Shown here piece by piece: positions 26,948 to 35,635 of a stretch of DNA of 64,000 nucleotides. Below the pieces are notes generated by a model. It made no database searches, had not been told where the DNA came from, and saw only the letters and a list, made by a program, of their open reading frames with translations. This stretch comes from Mycobacterium tilburgii (GTDB lineage: Bacteria; Actinomycetota; Actinomycetes; Mycobacteriales; Mycobacteriaceae): contig NZ_LR655699.1 in assembly GCF_902168065.1 (NCBI RefSeq), forward strand, positions 1 through 64,000. The letters are read 5' to 3'. Both the position numbers and the translations under genes were made by a program. How positions within the stretch are numbered: the first letter of the stretch is position 1; the number at the start of each line of letters is the position of its first letter.

Positions 26948-28945
26948 GTGCGCCGTTCCGGAAGGCTCGTGGTCTGGGACAAACCCGAGCGCCGCAGCGG
27001 CATTCCCGCGCTGGACGGGCTGCGCGCCGTCGCGGTTGGCCTGGTCCTCGCCGATCACGGCGGCATCCCCGGTGTGAGTGGCGGGTTCCTCGGCGTCGAC
27101 GTGTTCTTTGTCCTCAGCGGCTTCCTGATCACCTCGCTGCTACTCGACGAACTCGGGCGCACCGGCCGTATCGACCTGACGGGCTTCTGGATTCTCCGGG
27201 CCCGCCGACTGCTGCCGGCGCTGGTTCTGATGGTGCTCGCCGTCGGCGCCGGACGGGTACTGCTGCCCGCCCAGGCCCTCACCGGCTTGCGCGACGACGC
27301 GATCGCGGCGTTTCTGTGGGTGGCGAACTGGCACTTCGTCGCGCAAAAGACCGACTACTTCACGCAGGGCACCTCCTCACCGCTGCAGCACGCCTGGTCG
27401 CTCGGCGTCGAGGAGCAGTACTACTTCATCTGGCCGGTGCTGTTGATCGTGGTGACACTGCTGCTGGCGGCGCGGGCTAAGCGTTACTTCATGCACGCCA
27501 CCGTCGGCGGGGTGCGGTTCGCTACCTTCGTGATCTCCACCCTGGGGGCGCTGGCCTCCGCGACGGCGGCCATCGTCTTCGTCTCCGACAGCACCCGGGA
27601 CCGCATCTACTTCGGCACCGACACCCGTGCGCAGGCGCTGCTGGTCGGGTCGGCGGCAGCCGCTCTGCTGGTACGGGATTGGCCGTCGCTGAACCGCGGC
27701 TGGTGCATGATCAGGACTCGCTGGGGCCGGCGGGTCGCCCGCGTGCTCCCGGTCGTCGGTCTGGCTGGCCTAGCGGCGGCGGCTCATTTTGCCACCGGCA
27801 ACATCGGCGATTTCCGCCACGGCCTGCTGATCGGCGTGGCCCTGGCCGTGGTCTTCGTCGTCGCCCCGGTGGCCATGGAGCAGCGCGGGTTGATCGCCCG
27901 TATCCTGGCGCTGCCGCCGCTGGTGTGGCTGGGGGCCATCTCCTACGGCGTCTACCTGTGGCATTGGCCAATCTTCATGGCGCTCAACGGCGAACGAACG
28001 GGGTGGGCGGGTTGGCCGCTGTTCGCCGCTCGGTGCGGGGCGACGCTGGTGGTCGCGGCCTCGTCGTACTGGCTGATCGAGCAACCTATACGCCGTTGGC
28101 GACCGGCCCAGGTGGCGTTGCTGCCGCTGGCCGCCGCGACCGTGGCCAGCACCGCGGCGATCACGCTGCTGGTGATTCCCGTCGGAACTGGCCCGGGCCT
28201 GCGTGAGGGGATGCCGCCCGGCGTCTCGGCCGTTGCCGCGGTGTCGCCGGCGCAGCTCGGCGGGAGTCGCCCTGTGGGACCGCGAAACCCCAACCGGCCG
28301 TTCACCGTTTCGGTCTTCGGCGACTCCATCGGGTGGACCTGGATGCACTACCTGCCGCCGACGCCGGGGTTCGCCTTCCTCGACCACACCGTCATCGGAT
28401 GCAGCATGGTACGGGGCACCCCGTATCGGTACCTCGGCCAGACACTGGAACAACGGCCGGAATGCGACAGCTGGCCGAGCCGGTGGGCGGCCCAGGTCAG
28501 CCAGGACCAGCCAGACGTCGCGCTGCTTGTCATCGGCCGCTGGGAGACGGTGGACCGGGTCAACGAAGGTCAGTGGACCCACATCGGCGATCCGACCTTC
28601 GACGCGTACCTCAACGGGGAGCTGGAGCGGGCTCTGAACATCGTCAGCGCCAACGGAGTTCGCGTGGTGGTGGCCACGGTGCCCTATAGCCAGGGCGGCG
28701 AGAAGCCGGACGGCCGGCTATACCCCGAAGACCAGCCCGATCGGGTGAATCAATGGAACACCATGCTGCGCAAGACCGTTGCCCAGCATCCGAATGTCCA
28801 GATTCTGGATCTGAACAAAAAGCTCTGCCCGGACGGTGTTTACACGGCGAAGGTGGACGGCATCAAGGTGCGCAGCGACGGCGTCCACCTCACTCCCGAA
28901 GGGGTGAAGTGGTTGACTCCGTGGCTCGAAGAGTCGCTGCGCTAG
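26948..28945 (+). CDS. Membrane acyltransferase-3 with C-terminal SGNH domain (Rv0111-like)
   Basis: A 665-residue OafA-type protein. The first 390 residues are an acyltransferase-3 domain with about ten membrane helices: early signature IPALDGLRAVAVGLVLADHG (motif His, though shifted relative to the usual HxxF), FFVLSGFLI, RARRLLPALV, SLGVEEQYYFIWPV and GVYLWHWPIF. A C-terminal extracytoplasmic SGNH hydrolase-like domain (about 430-665) has VFGDSIGWTW and the closing SDGVHLTPEGV. Such proteins move acyl groups onto surface glycans or lipids. GTG start at 26948. Intact; converges on the methyltransferase pseudogene with 3 bases between. Confidence 0.88.
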   Translation: MRRSGRLVVWDKPERRSGIPALDGLRAVAVGLVLADHGGIPGVSGGFLGVDVFFVLSGFLITSLLLDELGRTGRIDLTGFWILRARRLLPALVLMVLAVGAGRVLLPAQALTGLRDDAIAAFLWVANWHFVAQKTDYFTQGTSSPLQHAWSLGVEEQYYFIWPVLLIVVTLLLAARAKRYFMHATVGGVRFATFVISTLGALASATAAIVFVSDSTRDRIYFGTDTRAQALLVGSAAAALLVRDWPSLNRGWCMIRTRWGRRVARVLPVVGLAGLAAAAHFATGNIGDFRHGLLIGVALAVVFVVAPVAMEQRGLIARILALPPLVWLGAISYGVYLWHWPIFMALNGERTGWAGWPLFAARCGATLVVAASSYWLIEQPIRRWRPAQVALLPLAAATVASTAAITLLVIPVGTGPGLREGMPPGVSAVAAVSPAQLGGSRPVGPRNPNRPFTVSVFGDSIGWTWMHYLPPTPGFAFLDHTVIGCSMVRGTPYRYLGQTLEQRPECDSWPSRWAAQVSQDQPDVALLVIGRWETVDRVNEGQWTHIGDPTFDAYLNGELERALNIVSANGVRVVVATVPYSQGGEKPDGRLYPEDQPDRVNQWNTMLRKTVAQHPNVQILDLNKKLCPDGVYTAKVDGIKVRSDGVHLTPEGVKWLTPWLEESLR

Positions 28946-28948
28946 CCA

Positions 28949-29498
28949 CTAGATGCAGCAGCTGATCTCCATACTGTACGTTTTCCCGGGCGAGCAGATT
29001 GAAGCTGGTGTACCCGTTGGCGGGGTGCGTACCCGCCAGATAGGGCGTCATGTCGGCCGCGCTGGCATTGTCGGCAACGACCGAGCGCCTGTGCTAAGCC
29101 TCGGTTCGAGCAACGTAATCAGCGGGAGATATTAGGTCCTTCTAGCCGTCGAGCAGGACGAACTCAACCGGCCCGTCCAGGTCCTGCAGGGTGGTGAGGG
29201 CATCGCCCTCGAGGATGGTGATCACGTCGTCCAGCCCGGTCTCGGCGAACGTCTGCTTCGGGGCGGCGTTCTTGCTCGCGCTGAGCTCGGTGGTGATCAC
29301 CCGGCCGACCCCGTTGTCGCGGACGTCCGGCGTCACGGGAATGTAAAACTCGCTCATCGCTTCGCTGCGTTCCGCGGCCGTCATCGGCCGAGTGAACTCG
29401 TCCATCCGTTCTCGCAGCAGCGACATCTGATTCTTCGTCTCGGTGTACATCCGGTCGAGGGCGGCCTCGACACGCGGATCTGGCAAAGTGTTGGCCAT
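28949..29498 (-). pseudogene. SAM-dependent O-methyltransferase, SAM motif deleted
   Basis: Start ANTLPDPRVEAALDRMYTET, EAMSEFYIPVTPD and then directly RDNGVGRVITTELSASK. The segment that should lie between (the glycine-rich motif I that binds SAM, about 30 residues) is absent in frame. VEFVLLDG is followed by TAG (29142-29144). The rest, LLEPRLSTGA and, after another shift, SVVADNASAADMTPYLAGTH then GYTSFNLLARE, continues to a stop at 28949, the natural end (MEISC). So the gene has lost its cofactor site and has a stop and two frameshifts. Confidence 0.75.
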
Positions 29499-29630
29499 GC
29501 CGTCGAGGGTATGCCTCAACGTCGCCGCCGCGGCCGGCACCTGCGCAGATCGGCTGTGAGCCAGGACACCGCCGGCCCGATCCGTTTGACGAGCGGCGTT
29601 CCCGGTGCCAGCATGGATGGGCAAGCACCT

Positions 29631-29786
29631 CGGTAGGTGAGGCTTCTGCACGGATACAGGCCACTGACCCCGAACGTCGAGAGACGCCCCGGGTCAGGAC
29701 AGCTCTTCCCGGACCCAAGGGTTGAGCCCAAGTGGCTTCTGGATATTTCAGATACGCCGTGTAGTGCCGAAGCTCCGACGAGAGGG
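29631..29786 (+). promoter_or_regulatory. M-box (ykoK) magnesium riboswitch
   Basis: The characteristic M-box blocks appear in order: GGTAGGTGAGGCTTCTGCA (29632-29650), GTCGAGAGACGCC (29676-29688) followed by GGGTCAGGACAG, the AAGGGTTGAGCCCAAGTGG arm, and the closing ATACGCCGTGTAGTGCCGAA then GCTCCGACGAG. M-boxes fold around Mg2+ and repress downstream genes when Mg2+ is ample. A GAGGGG at about 29781-29786 can pair with CCCCTC near 29834, a possible expression-platform stem. Downstream on the same strand are two small frames and an NRAMP-family transporter. Confidence 0.85.
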
Positions 29787-29894
29787 GTGCGGTACGGCGG
29801 ACATAGCGGGTCATCGCGATTGCCGTCCCTGCCCCTCCGCGTGTGAACGTAACGGCACCCTCGTGTGCCATGGCCGTAGGGAGGTGAGGGCGAG

Positions 29895-29966
29895 ATGAGT
29901 CCCGGCGATAATTCCAATTCGAAATCCATCTTGTTCCGATCCGATTACGGCGCCTCCCGCTGCTGA
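29895..29966 (+). CDS. Possible 23-residue leader peptide
   Basis: ATG 29895 is preceded by GGGAGGTGAGGG, a strong ribosome-binding site, and runs to TGA 29964-29966 (MSPGDNSNSKSILFRSDYGA, then SRC). It lies 110 bases beyond the M-box in the leader of the transporter operon. Polar, serine-rich, no known relative. Translation is inferred from the ribosome site only. Confidence 0.35.
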   Translation: MSPGDNSNSKSILFRSDYGASRC

Positions 29967-30082
29967 TCCAGCTCTGAATCCGCCTGTCCCACAACCGCAT
30001 CAGCGGTATGTGGCGTTGCCTCTTGCTGGCTTAAACCCAGCGTGCTGGTGAGCCGATCGGACTTCCGGTTAAGGGGAAGATC

Positions 30083-30298
30083 ATGATTTTTGTTGTTGCA
30101 CACCGTGTTCACGGCGTCAGCTGGCGCCGCGGTCTGTCGATGCTGCGTGGCGGTCGGCTGCGGATCAACAACTGGTGCGCGATGCGTATCCCGAGCTACG
30201 ACGAGCGACCGTACCGGTATGTCTCGCGGATGCCGGTCGCGGTCATTGCGTCCGCCCCGGACGCAATGACACCGCCCGGCCCAGGCCGCCACCGCTGA
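30083..30298 (+). CDS. 71-residue arginine-rich small protein in the M-box leader
   Basis: ATG 30083 has AAGGGGAA just upstream. The product is small and basic: MIFVVAHRVHGVSWRRGLSM, LRGGRLRINNWCAMRIPSYD, ERPYRYVSRMPVAVIA. The PSYDERPYR segment looks like real coding sequence. In M. tuberculosis an M-box also precedes a small protein of unknown function (Rv1535); whether this is related cannot be decided here. Its last third spans a strong hairpin (30239-30275), and it ends 41 bases before the transporter start, so the two may be translationally or structurally coupled. Confidence 0.5.
   Translation: MIFVVAHRVHGVSWRRGLSMLRGGRLRINNWCAMRIPSYDERPYRYVSRMPVAVIASAPDAMTPPGPGRHR
30239..30275 (+). 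promoter_or_regulatory. Strong hairpin just before the transporter gene
   Basis: GCGGTCATTGCGTCCG and CGGACGCAATGACACCGC form a stem: twelve perfect pairs (TCATTGCGTCCG with CGGACGCAATGA), a three-base CCC loop, and four more pairs (GCGG/CCGC) across a two-base CA bulge. No U-tract follows, so it is not a classical terminator. It sits inside the small reading frame and 65 bases before the NRAMP start, a position suited to attenuation or RNA stability control. Confidence 0.55.
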
Positions 30299-30339
30299 CC
30301 CGTTCCACCTGTCCACCCGAGTTCAGAAATGAGGATCCG

Positions 30340-31989
30340 ATGACGTCGGTTACTGCCGAGCAGAACACGCTGGATTCCGCGCACCTGGGCGATATCGTCG
30401 GAGCGTTCGGCCGCATCGGGCACGACGAGGCCGGCGCGCTGTCCGGCTGGTGGCGTCGGCTGCGGACCTTGATGGTGATCACCGGACCCGGGTTGATCGT
30501 GATGGTAGGCGACAATGACGCCGGTGGGGTGGCCACCTACGCGCAGGCGGGCCAGAACTACGGCATGGGCCTGCTCTGGACGCTGGTCCCGCTGATCCCG
30601 GTACTCTACGTCAACCAGGAGATGGTGCTGCGACTGGGTGCGGTCACCCGGGTCGGTCATGCCCGGCTGATCTTCGAGCGATTCGGAAAGTTCTGGGGCG
30701 CTTTCAGTGTCGGAGATCTGCTTGTCCTGAACGCCTTGACGATCGTCACCGAATTCATCGGCGTGGCGTTGGCGCTGGGCTTTCTGGGCTGCCCGAAGGT
30801 CGTCGCGATCCCGGCCGCGGCCGTGCTGTTGTTCGCGGTGGTGGCCGGGGGGTCGTTTCGGTGCTGGGAGGCGCTGATGTTCCTGCTGATCGCGGTGAAC
30901 GTGGTGATCATCCCGCTGGCACTGCTGGTACGTCCGCGCGTGAAAGTGGCTGCCGCGGGGCTGATCCCGCAATTCCCGGGTGGGCTGGACTCCACCGCGC
31001 TGCTGTTGATCATTGCGATCGTGGGCACCACGGTGGCTCCCTGGCAGCTGTTCTTCCAGCAATCCAATGTGGTGGACAAGCGCATCACGTCACGCTGGAT
31101 CCCCTACGCGCGGGCCGACTTGGTCATCGGGATCGTCGTGGTCATCGTCGGCGCGACCGCGCTGATGGCCGTGACCGCGTTCGGCCTGGCCGGCTCCGGT
31201 GCCGGTGGGTTCACCGACGCGGGCGCGGTGGCCAGCGGTTTGGGCGCCCACCTGGGTAAGACGGTGGGAACGTTGTTCGCGATCGTTCTGCTGGACGGGT
31301 CGCTGATCGGGGCCAACGCGATCGGGCTGGCCACCACCTACGCGATCGGCGATTCGATGGGCAAGCGGCACTCGCTGCACTGGAAAATCGGTGAGGCGCC
31401 GTGGTTTTACGGCGGCTACGCGCTGCTGCTCGCCGCGTCGGCGGCGGTCGCGTTCAGCCCCGACCACATCCTCGGCCTGGTCACCCAGGGTGTGCAGGCG
31501 CTGGCCGGCATCCTGTTGCCGTCGGCCACCGTGTTCCTGGTCTTGTTGTGCAATGACCGGGCACTGCTGGGGCCGTGGGTGAACACGTTGCGGCAGAACA
31601 TCATCGCCTGGGCGATCGTATGGGCGCTGGTGCTGCTGTCGCTGGCGCTGACGGCCGCGACATTCTTTCCGAGCCTGTCCACCGCCACGCTCGAGGACGG
31701 GCTGCTGGCCGGCGTCGCCGTCGGCGTGATCGGAGGGATCGCCGCAGCCACCGGTGGCGCTCGCTCCCGCGGCAGTCGCGAACCCGAACTCGTCGCGCCG
31801 CTCGGTCGGGGGCAGCGCCGAGCACTTCGGCACCAGGACCGGCTGGACTGGCAGACCCCGGATCTGAGCTCGCTGGGTCGGCCGGTCATGTCGGCGGCGC
31901 AGCGGACCGGGCTGCTGGTGCTGCGCAGCTACCTCGTCCTGGCCGTCGTCTTCGTGGTCATCAAGGTTGTTCAGGCCGGCATGAGCTGA
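30340..31989 (+). CDS. NRAMP-family divalent cation transporter, likely Mg2+ (NRMT-like)
   Basis: 549 residues, about eleven membrane helices, SLC11/NRAMP family. The TM1 metal motif, DPGN in Mn/Fe NRAMPs, reads DAGG here (in VMVGDNDAGGVATY). The TM6 motif, MPH in canonical members, reads APW (GTTVAPWQLFF). Loss of the metal-coordinating Asn and Met is what distinguishes NRAMP-related Mg2+ transporters (NrmT/NRMT) from Mn/Fe importers, and the upstream M-box agrees. ATG 30340 is chosen because MTSVTAEQN begins the soluble N-terminus and GAGGA lies 5 bases upstream; a longer frame from 30175 overlaps the small protein. A cytoplasmic loop near residues 470-520 is Arg-rich. Intact. Confidence 0.85.
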   Translation: MTSVTAEQNTLDSAHLGDIVGAFGRIGHDEAGALSGWWRRLRTLMVITGPGLIVMVGDNDAGGVATYAQAGQNYGMGLLWTLVPLIPVLYVNQEMVLRLGAVTRVGHARLIFERFGKFWGAFSVGDLLVLNALTIVTEFIGVALALGFLGCPKVVAIPAAAVLLFAVVAGGSFRCWEALMFLLIAVNVVIIPLALLVRPRVKVAAAGLIPQFPGGLDSTALLLIIAIVGTTVAPWQLFFQQSNVVDKRITSRWIPYARADLVIGIVVVIVGATALMAVTAFGLAGSGAGGFTDAGAVASGLGAHLGKTVGTLFAIVLLDGSLIGANAIGLATTYAIGDSMGKRHSLHWKIGEAPWFYGGYALLLAASAAVAFSPDHILGLVTQGVQALAGILLPSATVFLVLLCNDRALLGPWVNTLRQNIIAWAIVWALVLLSLALTAATFFPSLSTATLEDGLLAGVAVGVIGGIAAATGGARSRGSREPELVAPLGRGQRRALRHQDRLDWQTPDLSSLGRPVMSAAQRTGLLVLRSYLVLAVVFVVIKVVQAGMS

Positions 31990-32027
31990 CACGATCACGC
32001 ACCCCGCCGGTGGGACGCGGGCGCGTA

Positions 32028-32669
32028 TGTTCATATCCGCTGGCCCCGTCCCCGCTGGAAGGAATGCCCATGGACCTGCCCGGAGGACCGCCACCGGTTG
32101 GGTGGTGGCCGCTGCCCTCATCGGCGTCGTACTCACCGGCTGCGGTACCGACAGCAAAACCGCATCGCTCAGCTCAAGCGGCGCGACGCCGGCATCGACC
32201 CCGCCGGCCGGTACCACCCCAGGGCTACAGCGCGCTGCTGATCCAGCCCGACGACATCGGTGCCGGTTTCACCGCTCCCCAACCGCCGGTGCTGAAACTT
32301 CAACAACACCGTCGGCGCCGCACAGCTGTTCGTCAATCCCGACAACGGCCGCCGCATCGGCGACACCATCCTGGTGGTCGACAATCCCGCCGTCGCGGCG
32401 ACCGGGTTGGAGAACACCAAGACGAACTACTTGCAAACGTCACCGGCGACACCTGGCAGCCGGTTGACGTCGGCGCCAACGGGGCGATGATTTCCGGTGT
32501 TGTCGCGCAGGACCCATTCGCAGGCGATCACTGTGCTGCTGTTCACCGAGGGCAGGGCACTGGTCAACCTGGAGTTCGACAGCGCGCCCGGCAACCCTAC
32601 TGACCGGCGTTCGCCACCGAGATCAGCCAAAAGCAAGCCGCCGCGGTCAAGAACGGCCTGAACGACTAG
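32028..32669 (+). pseudogene. Exported lipoprotein with sensor-like domain
   Basis: A signal peptide with lipobox (TGWVVAAALIGVVLTGC) marks the N-terminus. After frame changes come GYSALLIQPDDIGAGFTAPQ, then AQLFVNPDNGRRIGDTILVV, DTWQPVDVGANGAMISGV, AITVLLFTEGRALVNLEFDS and FATEISQKQAAAVKNGLND, ending at 32669. The pattern is that of mycobacterial lipoproteins with a PknH-sensor-like domain. At least four frameshifts. It follows the NRAMP gene by 39 bases but is broken. Confidence 0.6.
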
Positions 32670-32678
32670 CCGGTCGGG

Positions 32679-34275
32679 CTAGATCAGGCCGAGCAGCCGC
32701 AGGTCCGAGACGTACTTACCGATCAGCGCTTCGGACAGGTGCGGAATGTACTTGTCGGCACCGACTCCGGCCGCCTGCACCGCGCCGCGGAACACATCCG
32801 CCGGAGCCGGTGCGCCGCGCAGCGGCGTCGCGGGGTCCCGGTAAGAGTCCAGCAACGGCAACGCTGAGTGCGCCCGCTGCTTGTCCGGCAGCGCCCACAG
32901 CGCCGTCTCGAAGCGCGAACCACTCGTCGTAGTCCTCGATTCGCCGAATGTCGTGACCCGCAGCGATCAACCAGTCCACGAACACGTCCAGCGAGATGCC
33001 GTCCTCGTGCAGGTTCATCACATCGAAGGATCGGTATTCGCCACCCGTGGCGGCGATCTGGGCGCCCAGCGTGGTGACCGCCTCGGCGACGAAGTCCGCG
33101 CGCAGACCGGGGCGCGATCCCGGTCGCCAGCAGACTGAAGATCAAGCGGGTGAACGTATCTGGCAGGTTCAGTTGTCCGGCATAGCGGCTGTGCGCAAGG
33201 ATCATGTCCGACCGGAACACCGCGACCGGCAAGCCGCACAGGTCGTGCGCCTCGCGCAGCAGCACCTCGCCTCCCCACTTGCTGTTGGCGTAGCCATTGG
33301 CATAGATGGCGTCGACCGGGCGTACCGCGCTCATGGTGCGGACGTCGCCGTCATCGGCGGCCAGGGTCTGGAACCGCGCCAATAACTGAGCGTCCCCGCT
33401 GCTGAACGCCGCCTGCAGCCGCTTGGTGGCTGCTTCGGTGTCCGTACCACGGATGATGGTGATGAGTTTCCCGCCGCTTTCGGCCAGCCGCTCCAGCCAT
33501 TCCAGGGTCGGAAGCGCCCGACGTACCCGTTGGCGCCGGTCAGGAGCACCGTGTGCGGGGTGCCGGTCGCCCGGGGCAGCGACGGGGCCTGGGCCAACGT
33601 CGCGGCGTCGATGAACTTGTCCAACGTGAAGTCGGACGCGCGGACCACGGTCGCGCCGCGACCATGCACGGCGGCGAACGTCGGCCGCTTGGATCCCGAT
33701 CCACGTTCTGATTCAACGTAATCCGCAATCTGACCGAGATCCAATGTCGGATTAATGATTTGGCCCATCGGGACCTCGACGTCGAAGATGTCGTGCAGCA
33801 GGTTGGAGAAGGTCAGCGCCGACAGCGAGTCACCGCCGAGGTCGAGGAATCGGGTGTCCGGTGCCGGCGGCCCGTCGGGCAGGCCGAGCAGCGCCTCGGC
33901 CCCGCGGGCCACGGTGTCGATCCCCGGCCGGTCCGCGGCACCCTCGCGCAGCGCCCGCGGTTCGGCGGTCCGGGTGGCGGCCAGCTCGGCGTACAGCTCC
34001 TCGAGCCGCTTACCGTAGTGCTTCTTCAGCTTGGGCCGTAACAGCTTACCGACGCCCGACAGCAGGCCGTTGTCCTCGCTGAACGGTTCGGTTTCCACCA
34101 GGAAGTCGGCGGGCACCTCGTAGGATTGCAGCTCGGCGAGTTTACCGGTACGGCGCAGGGATTCGGCCAACGCGGCCTTGAGCCCGTCGGGATCACCTGC
34201 GTACCGTTCCTGTGCCTTGGCGGTCGGAACGACAACGGCCAACAGATAGGGCCGTTCGCTATAATCATTCCCAGA
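32679..34275 (-). pseudogene. Carboxylic acid reductase (FadD9-like), truncated
   Basis: CARs reduce fatty acids to aldehydes with ATP and NADPH using A, PCP and R domains. Here only the end of the A domain is left (ERPYLLAVVVPTAKAQERYA, GVGKLLRPKLKKHYG), followed by a PCP with the phosphopantetheine serine (LGGDSLSALTFSNLL) and the R domain start [13 protein letters not shown]. After frameshifts near 33510 about 80 residues of the R domain are missing: the text passes from [12 protein letters not shown] to [29 protein letters not shown] and the C-terminus SDLRLLGLI remain. The missing adenylation core rules out activity. Confidence 0.8.
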
Positions 34276-34403
34276 CTCTCGGTTGGATGACCCTTAAGCG
34301 CAGACTCTCCGCCCGTCGCGAGTCTTCCACCGATCGGTGTGAGCGCGGCCACTGGCCGTTAACTGGGCAGCCGCTCAGCGTGATGAGCGGGCGCCCGGGA
34401 TCG

Positions 34404-35168
34404 TCAGGCGACGACCTGGATGGGGTCGCCCACATTCACGTTGTTGAAGTACCAGGCGGCATTGTCCGGGCTCAGGTTGATGCAGCCGTGACTGACGTTG
34501 GCATGCCCCTGCGAGTCGACCGACCAGGGCGCCGAGTGCACGTAGACGCCGCTCCAGGTCACCCGGACCGCGTATTGCGCCGTGATCTTGTAGCCGTCCG
34601 GCGAACTCAGCGGGATTCCGATCGTGCGTGAGTCCATCACCACACTGCGTTGCTTCTCCAGAGCGATGAAGTTACCCACCGGCGTTGGGCGGCTGGGCTT
34701 ACCCAACGAGGCCGGCATCGTGCGCAGAATTTCCCCGTTGCGGCTGACGGTGAAGGTGTGGCCGGAGATGCTGGCAACGCCGAGGAACGTGTCGCCGGTG
34801 TCGAAACCCGTCGTCAGCTCTTGCACACCCACCGAGACATGGCTGTGCGAAGGCCAGTACTGGTTCGGAACCCATTGCACGACATTGTTCTCCGGCCACT
34901 CGAAGTGCCCGGTGATGTTGCTGGGATACGACACGTGGATGGACCGCTCGATAGCGGCGCGATCGGACACCGGTGCGGTGAATTTCACGACCACCGGGTG
35001 CGCAATGCCGACCGTGGCACCGTCAGCTGGCAAAACCGCGGCGATCGCGGGAGTCGGCTGGGGGACCGGCACCGCAGCGTCCGCGCGCGATCCCGACGCC
35101 ACGGCGGCCAAGGCCGTGATCGCGACCATAACAAATGAATAACGAACCCCACGGACTATGGCGTCCAC
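34404..35168 (-). CDS. ldtA: L,D-transpeptidase LdtA (Rv0116c-like)
   Basis: An exported L,D-transpeptidase that makes 3-3 crosslinks in peptidoglycan. The N-terminus is hydrophobic (SFVMVAITALAAVASG, signal peptide), then an Ig-like domain (PTPAIAAVLPADGATVGIAH to GVQELTTGF) precedes the YkuD catalytic domain. The catalytic motif is VHSAPW...ANVSHGCINLS (His and Cys). Conserved FTVSRNGEILRTMPASLGKP and RTIGIPLSSPDGY agree with LdtMt1. The start is uncertain: GTG 35168 gives a short basic region before the signal; the frame is open to 35192. Intact, and divergent from oxyS as in M. tuberculosis. Confidence 0.88.
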   Translation of the reverse strand: MDAIVRGVRYSFVMVAITALAAVASGSRADAAVPVPQPTPAIAAVLPADGATVGIAHPVVVKFTAPVSDRAAIERSIHVSYPSNITGHFEWPENNVVQWVPNQYWPSHSHVSVGVQELTTGFDTGDTFLGVASISGHTFTVSRNGEILRTMPASLGKPSRPTPVGNFIALEKQRSVVMDSRTIGIPLSSPDGYKITAQYAVRVTWSGVYVHSAPWSVDSQGHANVSHGCINLSPDNAAWYFNNVNVGDPIQVVA

Positions 35169-35192
35169 CCTTCGAGATGGTGCGATCAACAC

Positions 35193-35620
35193 GACTATAT
35201 TTTACGGGTTGTCCGGCTGATGCGGCTTTAGCAAACTTTCCGCCGATCCGCCGTCGTCCCTTCTGTGACACGGTGCGGAGCCGGTCGAGCGTTCAATTTC
35301 GTTCCGCCAACACGGCCCGCCGCCCCACTCGGGGGATCGTCGTTGCGGCCGGCCGTAACTCGCTGGGGGAGACCTAAAGCTGTTGGGCCGGAAGTGACCT
35401 GGCATGGAGCGGACCGCAGCAGGGCAACGGTGTCGTCGTAGCCGGTGCCCATCCTCGTGTGAAAGGTATAGCGGGAAAGCGGTCTTCGCCGGAATACATG
35501 CGGTCTTTCGTGCCCGAAGCGTGCCCGAAGTGGCGGAAGCGGGTTGCGGATCGGGAGCGCACGGCAGGATTGGCCGGCGGGCCGGCAACGGGTTAACCTC
35601 AGCGGAATCAGTGCGCGGTG
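35193..35620. other. Intergenic region between ldtA and oxyS
   Basis: No convincing gene. It must carry the promoters of the divergent ldtA and oxyS genes. An in-frame minus-strand stretch crosses it but has the composition of an antisense shadow. GAGGAGG at 35624-35630 is the ribosome site of oxyS. No operator-like palindrome was noticed. Confidence 0.4.
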
Positions 35621-35635
35621 GTCGAGGAGGTCCGG

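Noticed and set aside
30239..30275. Intrinsic terminator
   Set aside because: The stem is strong but there is no U-tract, and the transporter gene follows directly.
30340..31989. Annotation as MntH manganese transporter
   Set aside because: The canonical DPGN and MPH metal motifs are replaced by DAGG and APW, and an Mg2+-type M-box lies upstream.
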